This document shows positions 24,400-32,230 of a DNA stretch of 51,111 nt, one piece after another; within the stretch, counting starts at the first letter, position 1; every line of letters begins with the position of its first letter. Source of the stretch: an uncultured Clostridia bacterium (GTDB lineage: Bacteria; Bacillota; Clostridia; Christensenellales; Borkfalkiaceae). Location of the stretch: positions 1-51,111 of the forward strand of contig CANQPO010000004.1 in the NCBI GenBank assembly GCA_947625695.1, given 5' to 3'. The notes beneath the pieces were generated by a model. The model worked only from the letters and a program-made list of their open reading frames with translations, searched no databases and was not told the DNA's origin. Made by a program: the position numbers and the translations under genes.

Positions 24400-24990
24400 A
24401 CGGAGCGGCAATAAAATCCCCTCCACCGGAGGGGGACTAAGGGGGTGGGCACCATTCCCAAAACTGTCATTTCGAGCGTAGTCGAGAAATCCCTACCTTA
24501 TTTTCATAATGTGAGATTTCTCCACTCCGCCTGCGGCTTCGGTCGAAATGACATATCAGGAGCGGCAATAAAATCCCCTCCATTGGAGGGGGACTAAGGG
24601 GGTGGGTGAACCGCGCATATGCGCGTCATTCCGAGCCGAATTGCTATAACGAAGTCCGACATGGATAGTCCCCGAGGGAATCTTGTTCCGTCCAAGTACG
24701 ATTAAAACCAAACCCAAACGTACCAAGATGCCTTCGCGGATTCGCTCACGGGACTACGTTTCCACATTACGGCTCAGCATGACACTTTGGAGGGGCATTC
24801 GGAACACCGCCAAAGGAACCCCCTCCATTGGAGGGGGACTAAGGGGGTGGGCAAACCCTTGGCGCCCCTTATAGGGGAGCTGTCACGAAGTGACTGAGGG
24901 GTTTTTGAGAACCCTTTCGGCATTCGCTCCGCTCATGCCACTTTCCCTAAAAGGGACAGCAAGGGGTTCTCTTCACCAACAAACGAAAAC
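24400..24990. repeat. Repeat block between asd and dapA
   Basis: No gene is supported here. Three copies of a motif ending ggagggggactaagggggtg lie at about 24416-24450, 24573-24606 and 24818-24852; the first two share the preceding ggagcggcaataaaatcccc. A full inverted-repeat element occupies 24465-24553. A tgtcacgaagtgactgagggg motif lies at about 24879 and an inverted tccctaaaagggacag motif at about 24944. Repeats run to within 50 bases of the dapA start. Confidence 0.85.
24465..24553. repeat. Inverted-repeat element, copy 1
   Basis: Ends are tgtcatttcga and its complement tcgaaatgaca, with inner segments gtcgagaaat and gagatttctcc that also pair. This is a MITE/REP-like palindromic unit without coding capacity. 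Other copies are at 27951, 28114, 31429 and 33587. Confidence 0.85.
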
Positions 24991-25019
24991 AAACATACAA
25001 AGATACAGGGAGAAAACTT

Positions 25020-25910
25020 ATGACAGGATTTTTGAAAGGCTCGGCAACGGCGATGATCACCCCCTTTACGGCGGACGGGGTGAACTTTAATGCGTTCGGC
25101 AAGATGATCGACTACCAGATCGAAAACGGCACGGACGCGCTCATCATCTTGGGCACGACGGGCGAACCCGCCACCATGACGGAGGAGGAAAAGCTCGCCG
25201 TCATGCAGTTTGCCGTAAAACACGCAAAGGGCCGCACAAAGCTCATCTTCGGCACGGGAAGCAACTGCACGGCAAAGGCGGTGGAGGCAAGCAAGCGGGC
25301 GGAGGCGCTCGGCGCGGACGGAATTCTCGCCGTCACCCCCTACTACAACAAGTGCACACAGGGCGGTCTTGTGGCCTATTATCAAGCAATTTGTTCGGCC
25401 GTACATATCCCCGTCATCGCCTACAACGTCCCCGGGCGCACGGGGGTGAACATTCTGCCCGAGACGATGGCGAAGATCGCCGAAATTCCCAACATGGCGG
25501 GTATCAAGGAGGCGAGCGGCAACATGGCGCAGGTGATGGAAACGGCGCGCCTCATCCGCGGAAAGTGCGACCTCTACTCGGGCGAGGACGCGCTCAACCT
25601 GCCCATTCTTGCGGCGGGCGGCACGGCGGTCATCTCCGTCGTCTCCAACCTTGCTCCCAAACTCGAAAAACAGCTTACGTCTGCAATTTTGGGCGGAGAT
25701 CTTGCCGAGGCGAACAGAGTAAACGACCTGCTCCTTCCCCTCTCCAAGGCGTGCTTTGTTGAGGTCAACCCCATTCCCGTGAAGGCGGGCATGAACCTTC
25801 TCGGCTTCGAGGCGGGCGCTCCCCGCGCTCCCCTCACCCCCATGGAAGAGGGACATCTCCCGCAGCTCCGCGCCGCGATGGAGCTTTGCGGTTTGGAGGT
25901 AAAGGCATGA
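25020..25910 (+). CDS. dapA: 4-hydroxy-tetrahydrodipicolinate synthase
   Basis: This 296-residue aldolase condenses pyruvate with aspartate semialdehyde. The Schiff-base Lys163 is in MAGIKEASGN, the catalytic Tyr135 in VIAYNVPGRT and the substrate loop in GTTGEPATM. Length matches the family. AGGGAG lies about seven bases before the ATG. The stop overlaps the dapB start (ATGA), so the two are translationally coupled. Confidence 0.97.
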   Translation: MTGFLKGSATAMITPFTADGVNFNAFGKMIDYQIENGTDALIILGTTGEPATMTEEEKLAVMQFAVKHAKGRTKLIFGTGSNCTAKAVEASKRAEALGADGILAVTPYYNKCTQGGLVAYYQAICSAVHIPVIAYNVPGRTGVNILPETMAKIAEIPNMAGIKEASGNMAQVMETARLIRGKCDLYSGEDALNLPILAAGGTAVISVVSNLAPKLEKQLTSAILGGDLAEANRVNDLLLPLSKACFVEVNPIPVKAGMNLLGFEAGAPRAPLTPMEEGHLPQLRAAMELCGLEVKA

Positions 25911-26653
25911 ACATTCTCCTCTGCGGCTGCTGCGGCAGAATGGGGCGCATGGTGACCGAACTTGCCGCAGCGCAGGGCGAAACCATCATCTGCGGCGTGG
26001 ACGTTTCCCCCTCCCCCATGCCCTATCCCGTCCACGATTGCTTGACGAAAGTACATGAAAAGTTTGACGTTATCATCGACTTTTCCTCCGCGCAGGGGCT
26101 TGAAGGATTGCTGAAATTTGCAGAGGAGCGTCACGTTCCCGTTCTGCTTGCTGCGACGGGCTACACGGACGGCGACCTTGTGCGCATTCAGGACAGCGCG
26201 AAAAATATCCCCATTTTCAAGACGGGGAACCTGTCCCTCGGCGTCAATCTCTTACAGATGCTCGTGGAAAAAGCTGCAAAGGTGCTGGGCGACGGCTTCG
26301 ACGTGGAGATCATCGAGCGGCACCACAATCAAAAGAAGGACGCCCCCTCGGGAACCGCGCTCATGCTTGCGGAGAGCGTGAAAAAGGCGGGCGAAAAGGA
26401 GAACGTGTACGGACGGCACGGCATGGTGGGCGCGCGGGAAAAGAGCGAGATCGGCATTCACGCCGTGCGCGGCGGGACGATCGTGGGCGAGCACGAGGTG
26501 ATGTTTGCGGGCGAGGACGAGATCGTGACCCTCTCCCACTCGGCGCGGAGCCGCAAGGTCTTTGCCGCGGGCGCATTGAAAGCGGCCGCTTGGCTTATCG
26601 GCAAGCCCGCAGGTCTCTACGACATGAGCGATATGCTGAAAGGCATTGTTTGA
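25907..26653 (+). CDS. dapB: 4-hydroxy-tetrahydrodipicolinate reductase
   Basis: This 248-residue NAD(P)H-dependent enzyme carries out the step after DapA. The nucleotide motif GCCGRMGRMV lies near the N terminus and the family signature RHHNQKKDAPSGTA is intact. The ATG at 25907 overlaps the dapA stop and has GGAGG eight bases upstream; an earlier in-frame start would lie inside dapA without a better site. A strong terminator follows. Confidence 0.97.
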   Translation: MNILLCGCCGRMGRMVTELAAAQGETIICGVDVSPSPMPYPVHDCLTKVHEKFDVIIDFSSAQGLEGLLKFAEERHVPVLLAATGYTDGDLVRIQDSAKNIPIFKTGNLSLGVNLLQMLVEKAAKVLGDGFDVEIIERHHNQKKDAPSGTALMLAESVKKAGEKENVYGRHGMVGAREKSEIGIHAVRGGTIVGEHEVMFAGEDEIVTLSHSARSRKVFAAGALKAAAWLIGKPAGLYDMSDMLKGIV

Positions 26654-26674
26654 GAGTTTTCGATTAGAATGATT

Positions 26675-26718
26675 AACCCGAGGGCGGGGCGCAGAATGCG
26701 CCCCGCCCTCGGGTTTTT
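26675..26718 (+). terminator. Terminator of dapAB
   Basis: An 18-bp stem (aacccgagggcggggcgc with its complement, five-base loop) is followed by TTTTT. It also abuts the 3' end of the convergent gene at 26717. Confidence 0.92.
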
Positions 26719-27355
26719 ATTGTTTGTTGCTTTTTTGCTTTCTCAAAATCATTTCAAGGTAAGAAACTGTTTGCTGCAATTCATCACGGATAGCCCGATA
26801 TGTGCTTTTTGATTTATCTGCGCCACCGTTTAGCAGTGTATTAGAAATTAAAATGTATTCCACATGCGGCTTATCAAAACTATCGAGCCTAATCAACAAC
26901 TCCAACTCTAAGCACTGCTCTTGCGTTGCTGTCGTTACGTAAGGCACTGCTACTGAGCCGCCTAAAACAACACCCGAGCTTGAAGAATCCGTCTTGCCAT
27001 TTTCATATACTTCATAATTGATGAGTTGTGAAAAGTCTGCAATGGTTACCTCTCCATTAGTGTAATTGATAAATGCGATTTTCTCTTTTTCGGTATCGAC
27101 GCATAGCATCTGCTTTTTGCTTTTTTCGGTTGTTCTGACAGAAGCATAATCGGATAAATAGCAGATATGGGAAGGTGTAAAGTTATGATTACCTAGATAC
27201 TTTAATGCATCTTTCCCAATCTGCTCATTTTTATTCATGACCTCCTGCCATTGCTTGTTAGCCTTATCAACAGTTTTAACATAATAAATTAAACCACAAA
27301 TAAGACCGACAAAAACAACTGCAAATATAATTCCAACATAACCCGCTACACTCAT
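26717..27355 (-). CDS. Membrane-anchored protein of unknown function, divergent from an XRE regulator
   Basis: This 212-residue protein has one N-terminal transmembrane helix (about 5-27) and a soluble C-terminal part with alternating short strands and a final helix (about 180-205), possibly a PH-like fold. No signal cleavage site or enzyme motif is seen. AGGAG lies eight bases before the ATG. The gene is visibly richer in A+T than its neighbours, suggesting acquisition. It is transcribed from 27402-27430, whose -35 box lies inside a palindrome probably bound by the adjacent regulator. Confidence 0.75.
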   Translation of the reverse strand: MSVAGYVGIIFAVVFVGLICGLIYYVKTVDKANKQWQEVMNKNEQIGKDALKYLGNHNFTPSHICYLSDYASVRTTEKSKKQMLCVDTEKEKIAFINYTNGEVTIADFSQLINYEVYENGKTDSSSSGVVLGGSVAVPYVTTATQEQCLELELLIRLDSFDKPHVEYILISNTLLNGGADKSKSTYRAIRDELQQTVSYLEMILRKQKSNKQ

Positions 27356-27367
27356 TTGTTTCTCCTT

Positions 27368-27386
27368 TTGTCCTATGACAGGACAA
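27368..27386. promoter_or_regulatory. Operator-like palindrome 1
   Basis: TTGTCCT-ATGAC-AGGACAA is a perfect 7-bp inverted repeat with a five-base spacer. It shares its left arm and nearly all of its spacer with the second site at 27417-27435. It lies between the membrane-protein promoter and that gene's start. Confidence 0.7.
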
Positions 27387-27398
27387 TTTTAATTTTTC

Positions 27399-27417
27399 AT
27401 TAGTATATCATACTAAT
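27399..27417. promoter_or_regulatory. Palindrome covering the -10 region of the divergent promoter
   Basis: ATTAGTAT-ATC-ATACTAAT is a perfect 8-bp inverted repeat with a three-base centre. It covers the -10 box of the minus-strand promoter and ends where the third palindrome begins. It may be a separate protein site or simply a symmetric promoter. Confidence 0.5.
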
Positions 27418-27430
27418 TGTCCTATGTCAA
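27402..27430 (-). promoter_or_regulatory. Promoter of the A+T-rich membrane protein gene
   Basis: The minus strand has a perfect -35 TTGACA, a 17-base spacer and -10 TATACT. The -35 hexamer lies within the palindrome at 27417-27435, so binding there should repress. Confidence 0.85.
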
Positions 27431-27435
27431 GACAA
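27417..27435. promoter_or_regulatory. Operator-like palindrome 2
   Basis: TTGTCCT-ATGTC-AAGACAA matches the site at 27368-27386 in its left arm and all but one spacer base, with one mismatch between arms. It overlaps the -35 box of the divergent promoter and lies 25 bases before the regulator start codon. Confidence 0.7.
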
Positions 27436-27459
27436 AATTAAAAAAAAGGAGAAAAAATT

Positions 27460-27714
27460 ATGGCGAGAATTATCGACGGCGCAAAGATGAATTTAATTGG
27501 AGAAAATGTTGCAAAATATCGTAAAAAATTGAAAATGAGCCAGCAAAAACTTTCGAATATGCTTGAGCTGTATGCGGTTTACGTGTGCAGAGGCTCCATT
27601 TCGCGCATTGAGGACCGTTCGCGGACCGTCACCGACATCGAACTTTACGCCATTGCAAAAGTGCTAAACGTGAACATCGACGATCTCTTCGATAAAGAAA
27701 TGATAAATTATTGA
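27460..27714 (+). CDS. Small XRE-family (Cro/CI-type) regulator
   Basis: This 84-residue protein is almost entirely one helix-turn-helix domain (about 13-75): ENVAKYRKKLKMSQQKLSNM followed by a recognition-helix region and the family ending ALAKVLNVNIDDLF-like (IAKVLNVNIDDLF). GGAG lies about 10 bases before the ATG. It probably represses itself and the divergent membrane protein gene through the palindromes at 27368-27435. No partner protease or phage genes are nearby. Confidence 0.88.
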   Translation: MARIIDGAKMNLIGENVAKYRKKLKMSQQKLSNMLELYAVYVCRGSISRIEDRSRTVTDIELYAIAKVLNVNIDDLFDKEMINY

Positions 27715-27950
27715 CGGGCGTGTAAAGTAGGTAAAATGCGGCGCCCCTCCCCTACCCCCCCCTGCTGAAGCGGGGGAGGGCGAGAGGACTTACTTGCCCA
27801 CCCCTTGAGGGGTGGGTGACACGCGCTCTGCGCGTGACGGAAGGGGTGTCTGTAATTTGAAAAGAACACCCCCTCAGTCATTCGCAAGCTCATGACAGCT
27901 CCCCCTCAAGGGGTAGCCAAGTGGGCAAGCAAAACGCCATTCCCAAAATA

Positions 27951-28045
27951 CGTCATTCCGAGCGAAATCGGGACATCTCTACCGCATTATAATAAGGCGA
28001 GATTTCTCCACTTCGCTCGCGTTGCTCGCTTCGGTCGAAATGACA
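27951..28045. repeat. Inverted-repeat element, copy 2
   Basis: Begins cgtcattccgagc and ends ggtcgaaatgaca, with the shared middle ctaccgcattataata and gagatttctcc. One end has diverged. Confidence 0.8.
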
Positions 28046-28113
28046 TTTATTTAGAACATACGTGAGGCAGGGTGATGTATTTTAGAACAGCGAGTCGGCA
28101 ACATTTCCTAAAA

Positions 28114-28208
28114 TGTCATGTCAAGCGGAACGCAGTGGAGTCGAGACATCTCTACTGCATTATAATAGAGCGAGATTTCTCCACGCGCTTCGCTTGGTCG
28201 AAATGACA
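28114..28208. repeat. Inverted-repeat element, copy 3
   Basis: Begins tgtcatgtcaagcgg and ends ggtcgaaatgaca, with ctactgcattataata and gagatttctcc in the middle. It lies 36 bases from the tRNA-associated repeat at 28244. Confidence 0.8.
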
Positions 28209-28312
28209 TAATTAGAACAGCGGGGCGAAATGACATATAGAAAGTCGGCAGTCCGAGCGACCAATTTCATTTCCACGGAAAAAGGGAACGCGTTTTGCGT
28301 TCTCTTTTTCCG

Positions 28313-28337
28313 TGGAGCTGATGAGCAGACTCGGACT
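28313..28337 (-). pseudogene. Detached tRNA-Thr(GGU) 3' end
   Basis: These 25 bases equal the 3' end of the intact tRNA (28519-28543), including CCA, and are followed on the minus strand by a second copy of the terminator. No anticodon arm is attached. Confidence 0.85.
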
Positions 28338-28483
28338 TCGTCGCCGCACGCCTGCTTTTCACGCTTTTCTTACGAAAAGCTCCCCTTTCAGGCGGCGTCT
28401 CCTCTTCCCACAAAAATACTGCGTCTTTTTGCGGGAGCCCTCTTTTCGGTCGGCAGTCCGAGAGACCAATTTCATTTCCACGG

Positions 28484-28514
28484 AAAAAGGGAACGCGTTT
28501 TGCGTTCCCTTTTT
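28484..28514 (-). terminator. Rho-independent terminator of tRNA-Thr(GGU)
   Basis: On the minus strand the stem GGGAACGC / GCGTTCCC with a five-base loop is followed by TTTTT. An outer stem extends it so that the encoded CCA lies in a CCACGG/CCGTGG pairing. Confidence 0.85.
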
Positions 28515-28518
28515 TCCG

Positions 28519-28594
<76 letters not shown>

Positions 28595-28640
28595 ATATTC
28601 CATTCGCCGTCGGGCACACAGTGCACCAACAACGTTTGTT

Positions 28641-28669
28641 AGCATAACAAAATATGCGCCAAAAGTCAA
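28641..28669 (-). promoter_or_regulatory. Promoter of tRNA-Thr(GGU)
   Basis: The minus strand has -35 TTGACT, a 17-base spacer and -10 TATGCT, 46 bases before the mature 5' end. Confidence 0.75.
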
Positions 28670-28718
28670 GCGATAATCAAAAGAAATTTCAAAATTCCGC
28701 AAGAAAATTTATGCGCCG

Positions 28719-29405
28719 TTACAAGAGCGCTTGCATAAGCAAAGTTTCCTCCTCGGGCGGAGCGAGAAAATCGCGCGGGAAGGGAGCGCCGATCGGCACA
28801 TCGAGGGCGATCTCCCCATGTTTTAGCACGATGGCGCGGTGGGCAAGCAGGGCCGCTTCCCGCACGTCGTGGGTGACAAACACGATGGTGCTGTTTTTCT
28901 CTCTCCATAGTTCAAATACAAGGTTAATGAGCGAGCGTTTGATGGCGAGGTCGAGGGAGGAAAAGGGCTCGTCCATGAGGAGCAGATCGTGCGGGAAGAG
29001 AAAAGCGCGCGCAATTGCGACCCGCTGTTTTTCCCCTCCCGAGAGTTCGTGCGGGAGGGCGTTTTCCCGTCCCCCGAGCCCGACGCGCACGAGCATTTCG
29101 CCGATTTTGCCCCACTCTTCTTTCGGCAGAACGAATTTGCAATTCCCCTCCGCCGTGAGGTTGGGAAGCAGCATACAGTCCTGAAAGAGATAACTGCACC
29201 CCGCTCTTCGTTTGGGGTTTTTGCCGCCGACTCCATCCACTTCCCCCTCGAAGGGGAGCATGCCCGCCAAAATGCGCAGAAGGGTGGTCTTTCCCGCGCC
29301 GCTCTCGCCGAGCACCGCCGTGATCTTCCCCTCTTCAAACGTGAGGTCGATTTTCTTCAACGCGGCCTTTTCGCCGTAAAACTTTTGAACATTTTGCAAG
29401 ATCAT
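28719..29405 (-). CDS. ABC importer ATPase, SsuB/TauB type
   Basis: This 228-residue nucleotide-binding subunit has Walker A GESGAGKTT, signature LSGGEKQRVAIARAF, Walker B LLLMDEPF and the H-loop THD. The ATG at 29405 overlaps the permease stop (ATGA) and has AGGTGG about five bases upstream; a GTG nine bases earlier is the alternative start. It is the last gene of a binding protein-permease-ATPase operon of the nitrate/sulfonate/taurine/pyrimidine-precursor class. Substrate is not predictable. Confidence 0.93.
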   Translation of the reverse strand: MILQNVQKFYGEKAALKKIDLTFEEGKITAVLGESGAGKTTLLRILAGMLPFEGEVDGVGGKNPKRRAGCSYLFQDCMLLPNLTAEGNCKFVLPKEEWGKIGEMLVRVGLGGRENALPHELSGGEKQRVAIARAFLFPHDLLLMDEPFSSLDLAIKRSLINLVFELWREKNSTIVFVTHDVREAALLAHRAIVLKHGEIALDVPIGAPFPRDFLAPPEEETLLMQALL

Positions 29406-30145
29406 GTCCGCCACCTCACGATGAGTTTATAGCAAAGAAGGCACAGCCCCTCAAGCAAAAACCCCGCAACAATGCTGAACAGGGTGAGCGCCATGAGGGC
29501 GGGCATCTGCGTGAACATCTTCGCCTCCTGCATGAGCCCGCCGAGGCTCCTGTACGTATTGGCAAGAACTTCGCCCGAGATGGTGATTTTAAGGCCCATG
29601 GAGAAGATCCCGCCCGCTTGTTTGAGCACGGGGGGCGAGACGAGTGGAAGATACATTTTGAGAAGTTTCCTGCCCGCGCCCACGCCGAACGCCCGCGCAA
29701 GCTCCCCATAACCCGCCTCTACCTCGTCGAGCGCGGCGAGCGTCGCCGCATAAAAGGAGGGAAAGAGCACCAAAAGAGACACGATGACGGGCGCAACGCG
29801 GGGGTTGGTCCAGATGAGCAAGATCAAAATGATCGCCATCGTCGGAACGGTGCGAAGGACAGAGACGATGGGTGCAAAAAACGCCCGCACCGCCCTGTGG
29901 AGGTTGGCAAGGAGCGCCAACCCCACGCCGAGCAGAAGAGAGAACAAAAAGGCGAGAAAGGTGCGAAGAAGGGTGTTTCCGAGCGCGCGCCAAAAGGCGG
30001 CGTCTATGAAGAGCCGCCCCATTTCACGGCATGCGTCCCAAAAGGAGGGAAGCAAATATTCGTTGCGCACGACCGCCGCGGCAATCAGCCACGCCGCCCA
30101 CAAAAAGAGGAGCGCGAGCGCCGAAAACAACAGTTCCTTTTTCAA
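29402..30145 (-). CDS. ABC importer permease, SsuC/TauC type
   Basis: This 247-residue inner-membrane protein has about six transmembrane segments and the EAA-loop region (ALDEVEAGYGELARAFGVG) that contacts the ATPase. Translation appears to start at TTG (30145), three bases after the binding-protein stop. No ATG gives a full-length first helix, and the ribosome site is weak, so coupling to the upstream gene is likely. Confidence 0.92.
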   Translation of the reverse strand: MKKELLFSALALLFLWAAWLIAAAVVRNEYLLPSFWDACREMGRLFIDAAFWRALGNTLLRTFLAFLFSLLLGVGLALLANLHRAVRAFFAPIVSVLRTVPTMAIILILLIWTNPRVAPVIVSLLVLFPSFYAATLAALDEVEAGYGELARAFGVGAGRKLLKMYLPLVSPPVLKQAGGIFSMGLKITISGEVLANTYRSLGGLMQEAKMFTQMPALMALTLFSIVAGFLLEGLCLLCYKLIVRWRT

Positions 30146-30148
30146 AAC

Positions 30149-31195
30149 TTAACCCATGTAGAAGAAATCGTCCGCGGGCTTTGCGGTGGAGTTGGGGTTG
30201 ACGGCAATGAGTTTATCGAGGAAAGCCACCACTTTTTCCTTGCAATTTTTGGCCGCCGTAAAGCGGACGGAGCAGCGGGCGACGACTTCCTTCGTTAAAT
30301 TCGCTTGGCTGAAGGAGGGAGTGACGCCGTCCTCGCGCTCCTCGTCGAGCAGGCGCAAAATGTCCTGCACGGACGCGTTTTCGAGGAATTCCGCGCTCTT
30401 TTCAAGGTAGCCGAGGAAAGTCTCGATGTGTTCGGGATAGTTTTCGATGGCGCTCTTTTTGGCGACGACCGCCGCCTGCGGGTATCCCCCCTCTTCGCCG
30501 TAAAGAGCCTGCAGATCGCCCGCCATTTTGAAGGGCTTGGCCGCAGTTGAGGTGCCCTTGATTTTTGCGCTTGCGGCGGGTTCGGGGCAGAGATAGTAAT
30601 CACAATTCCCCGCCGGCGTGACGTCTTCGGGGGTGAAGGCAACGAGATTGACTTTGGTCGCGTCCCCTTCCGCCTGCGCGCTCTCGATCGTCTGATAGGG
30701 AATGTCATACTTGCTCAGAACGACCTGAAGGGTGAGTCCGGGGACGTTGGGAAGTTGCACCACGCCCACCTTTTTGCCGACGAGGGTGGTTTTGAGGTTC
30801 TCGGCGGTGAGAACGGCATTGTCGCCCGTCGTAAGGAAGTAGAGATTGCCGTTCGTCACGGTGCCGAGCATCTGATAGACGGAGCCCGTGCCGAGGACCC
30901 TCGCCGCCTCATTGACGGGAAGCACGCAGATGTCTGCTTTGGGGTTCGCGCCCGTGACGTAAGTGGTGATGGTTTGCGCATTTACGATGTCGAAGTCGAA
31001 GAGCTCGTCCTCTTTCTTGTCCTCTTCGGAGATCGCATAGCAGAGCGAAAGCGCGGGCGCGCCGTCGGGCGAATAGACTTCGAGGTTCTCCGTTTTCCAC
31101 TGTTTCGAACGGTCGTTGCCGCCGCAAGCGGTAACGCCTACCATTGCGCCCGCGAGGAGCGCAGTTGCCAAAATTCCCGCAAATAATTTTTTCAT
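30149..31195 (-). CDS. Lipoprotein substrate-binding protein of the ABC importer (NMT1/SsuA-like)
   Basis: This 348-residue protein has a signal peptide with lipobox VTAC (lipidated Cys at about residue 24) followed by a two-lobed periplasmic-binding fold of the NMT1/THI5-like class, which binds sulfonates, pyrimidine precursors and similar small ligands. AGGAG lies seven bases before the ATG. It is the first gene of the operon. Its upstream region is filled with repeats and no promoter is clear. The ligand is unknown. Confidence 0.88.
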   Translation of the reverse strand: MKKLFAGILATALLAGAMVGVTACGGNDRSKQWKTENLEVYSPDGAPALSLCYAISEEDKKEDELFDFDIVNAQTITTYVTGANPKADICVLPVNEAARVLGTGSVYQMLGTVTNGNLYFLTTGDNAVLTAENLKTTLVGKKVGVVQLPNVPGLTLQVVLSKYDIPYQTIESAQAEGDATKVNLVAFTPEDVTPAGNCDYYLCPEPAASAKIKGTSTAAKPFKMAGDLQALYGEEGGYPQAAVVAKKSAIENYPEHIETFLGYLEKSAEFLENASVQDILRLLDEEREDGVTPSFSQANLTKEVVARCSVRFTAAKNCKEKVVAFLDKLIAVNPNSTAKPADDFFYMG

Positions 31196-31229
31196 ATCGG
31201 TACTCCTAAAAAGATTTTTATTGATTTGA

Positions 31230-31795
31230 GTGGGGTGCGCCGAGAGCCCACCCCCTTAGTCCCCCTCCGATGGAGGGGGTTCTGTTGGCGCGGCTTCCAC
31301 TTAGCCCTCTTGCTGTCCCTTTTAGGGAAAGTGGCACGCAGTGCCGAAAGGGTTCTAAACCCTTCAGTCACCTGCGGTGACAGCTCCCCTATGAGGGGCG
31401 CCAAGGTAATTCCTTACTGTCCCTCATCTGTCATTTCGACCGTAGCGAATGCAATGAGCGGAGTGGAGAAATCTCAAATCATGAAACTAAGGTAGAGATG
31501 TTTCGACTCCGCTTCGCTTCGCTCAACATGACAATTTAGGACATGTGCCTTAGGCGGAATTCACTTCCGCCGTGGGCGACTCAATTTGCCGCACTCTTAC
31601 GGCTTATTGTCCATGCCGAGCGAATGAGAGAGCAACTTAGTTGATGCAGGAGGAGGGTTTCCTCGCACAATTATTTTCGACGAGCCCACCCCCTTAGTCC
31701 CCCTCCGGTGGAGGGGGTTCCGTTAAAGAAGGTTCGCTCCCCCGCCTGAGTTCCCGTGAGCGAGGAGCAAAGAATTGTGCGAAACTAATCTCGTG
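31230..31795. repeat. Repeat block upstream of the ABC importer
   Basis: No gene is supported here. It contains inverted ggaggggg-family copies (about 31246-31282 and 31684-31722), a tgtcccttttagggaaagtg unit near 31312, a cagtcacctgcggtgacagc unit near 31366, an inverted-repeat element (31429-31533) and a block (about 31560-31790) matching the one at 11080-11280. That block has caatttgccg, ttacggctta and cctcgcacaattattttcg, and ends in gcaaagaattgtgc. Confidence 0.85.
31429..31533. repeat. Inverted-repeat element, copy 4 (opposite orientation)
   Basis: Begins tgtcatttcgacc and ends ctcaacatgaca, with gagaaatctc and ggtagagatg in the middle, reading opposite to the other four copies. Confidence 0.75.
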
Positions 31796-31798
31796 AAC

Positions 31799-32047
31799 TC
31801 AGTACTTGCTAAACAACGTCTTTGCCGTCACGCCGTCGAGTTGGCCGATTTTGCCCGTTAAGGCGTTGATCGCGCCGGCGGGGGCGTCCATCACAACGCA
31901 GATGACGGAGACCTCTTTTTCGTGATAAGGTATCCCCATTCTGCCGACGATGTATTCGCCGTATTCCGAAAGAAGGGCGTTGAGTTTTGCTGCCTCCTCC
32001 CGCTTCTCCAAAATAATGGAGAGCACGGCGATGCGCTTTTCTTCCAT
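31799..32047 (-). CDS. TM1266-family protein (iron-only hydrogenase system putative regulator)
   Basis: This 82-residue protein is a small ACT-like (ferredoxin-fold) domain. It has the family hallmarks RIAVLSIILEKRE near the start, YIVGRMGIPYHEKEVSVI in the centre and DAPAGAINALTGKIG near the end. In other anaerobes the family lies next to FeFe-hydrogenase maturation genes; none are in this window. AGGGGG lies seven bases before the ATG at 32047 but is buried in a hairpin. The leader from the promoter is over 100 bases long. Confidence 0.9.
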   Translation of the reverse strand: MEEKRIAVLSIILEKREEAAKLNALLSEYGEYIVGRMGIPYHEKEVSVICVVMDAPAGAINALTGKIGQLDGVTAKTLFSKY

Positions 32048-32055
32048 AAAAAAAT

Positions 32056-32102
32056 CCCCCTTTGCGGCGAGGGCAAAAGGAGAACGGCGCACACGGGTGC
32101 GC
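32056..32102 (-). promoter_or_regulatory. Structured leader with Shine-Dalgarno in a hairpin
   Basis: Positions 32056-32065 (the AGGGGG site and flank) pair with 32073-32082 in a 10-bp stem including two G-T pairs and a seven-base loop. A second hairpin (gcgcac / gtgcgc) lies at 32087-32102. The stem would block ribosome access to the TM1266 gene until opened. Confidence 0.55.
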
Positions 32103-32165
32103 AAAAAATTCTTGACTTTCCACCCCTTCGCCGTCAGATGACTCTTTCCGCTCAGGAACATGGCT

Positions 32166-32194
32166 ATTATAGCATACGTTTTACAAAAAAGCAA
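32166..32194 (-). promoter_or_regulatory. Promoter of the TM1266-family gene
   Basis: The minus strand has -35 TTGCTT, a 17-base spacer and a perfect -10 TATAAT, giving a leader of about 110 bases. Confidence 0.75.
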
Positions 32195-32230
32195 GAGAAT
32201 ATTTCAAAAAACTTTCCGCATACTGAGGTC

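Larger units (their letters stand above)
27715..28243. repeat. Repeat block between the XRE gene and the tRNA-Thr(GGU) locus
   Basis: No gene is supported here. It holds members of the ccccctcc/ggaggggg family (about 27745-27812), a cagctccccctcaaggggtag unit near 27893-27917 and two inverted-repeat elements (27951-28045 and 28114-28208). Confidence 0.8.

Noticed and set aside
23272-24426. Long minus-strand frame opposite asd
   Set aside because: The plus strand encodes a complete Asd with all catalytic residues; the antisense frame is a by-product of G+C-rich codon use.
24400-25019. Lysine riboswitch upstream of dapA
   Set aside because: The region is made of dispersed repeats, and I could not find the conserved lysine-riboswitch core or a leader terminator.
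26717-27714. Toxin-antitoxin module
   Set aside because: The genes are divergent, the larger protein is a 212-residue membrane-anchored protein with no known toxin motif, and the regulator resembles Cro/CI rather than an antitoxin. It remains untested.
28406-28436. Integron attC-like hairpin in the tRNA-associated insert
   Set aside because: The stem is real, but no GTTRRRY core sites or integrase gene were seen.
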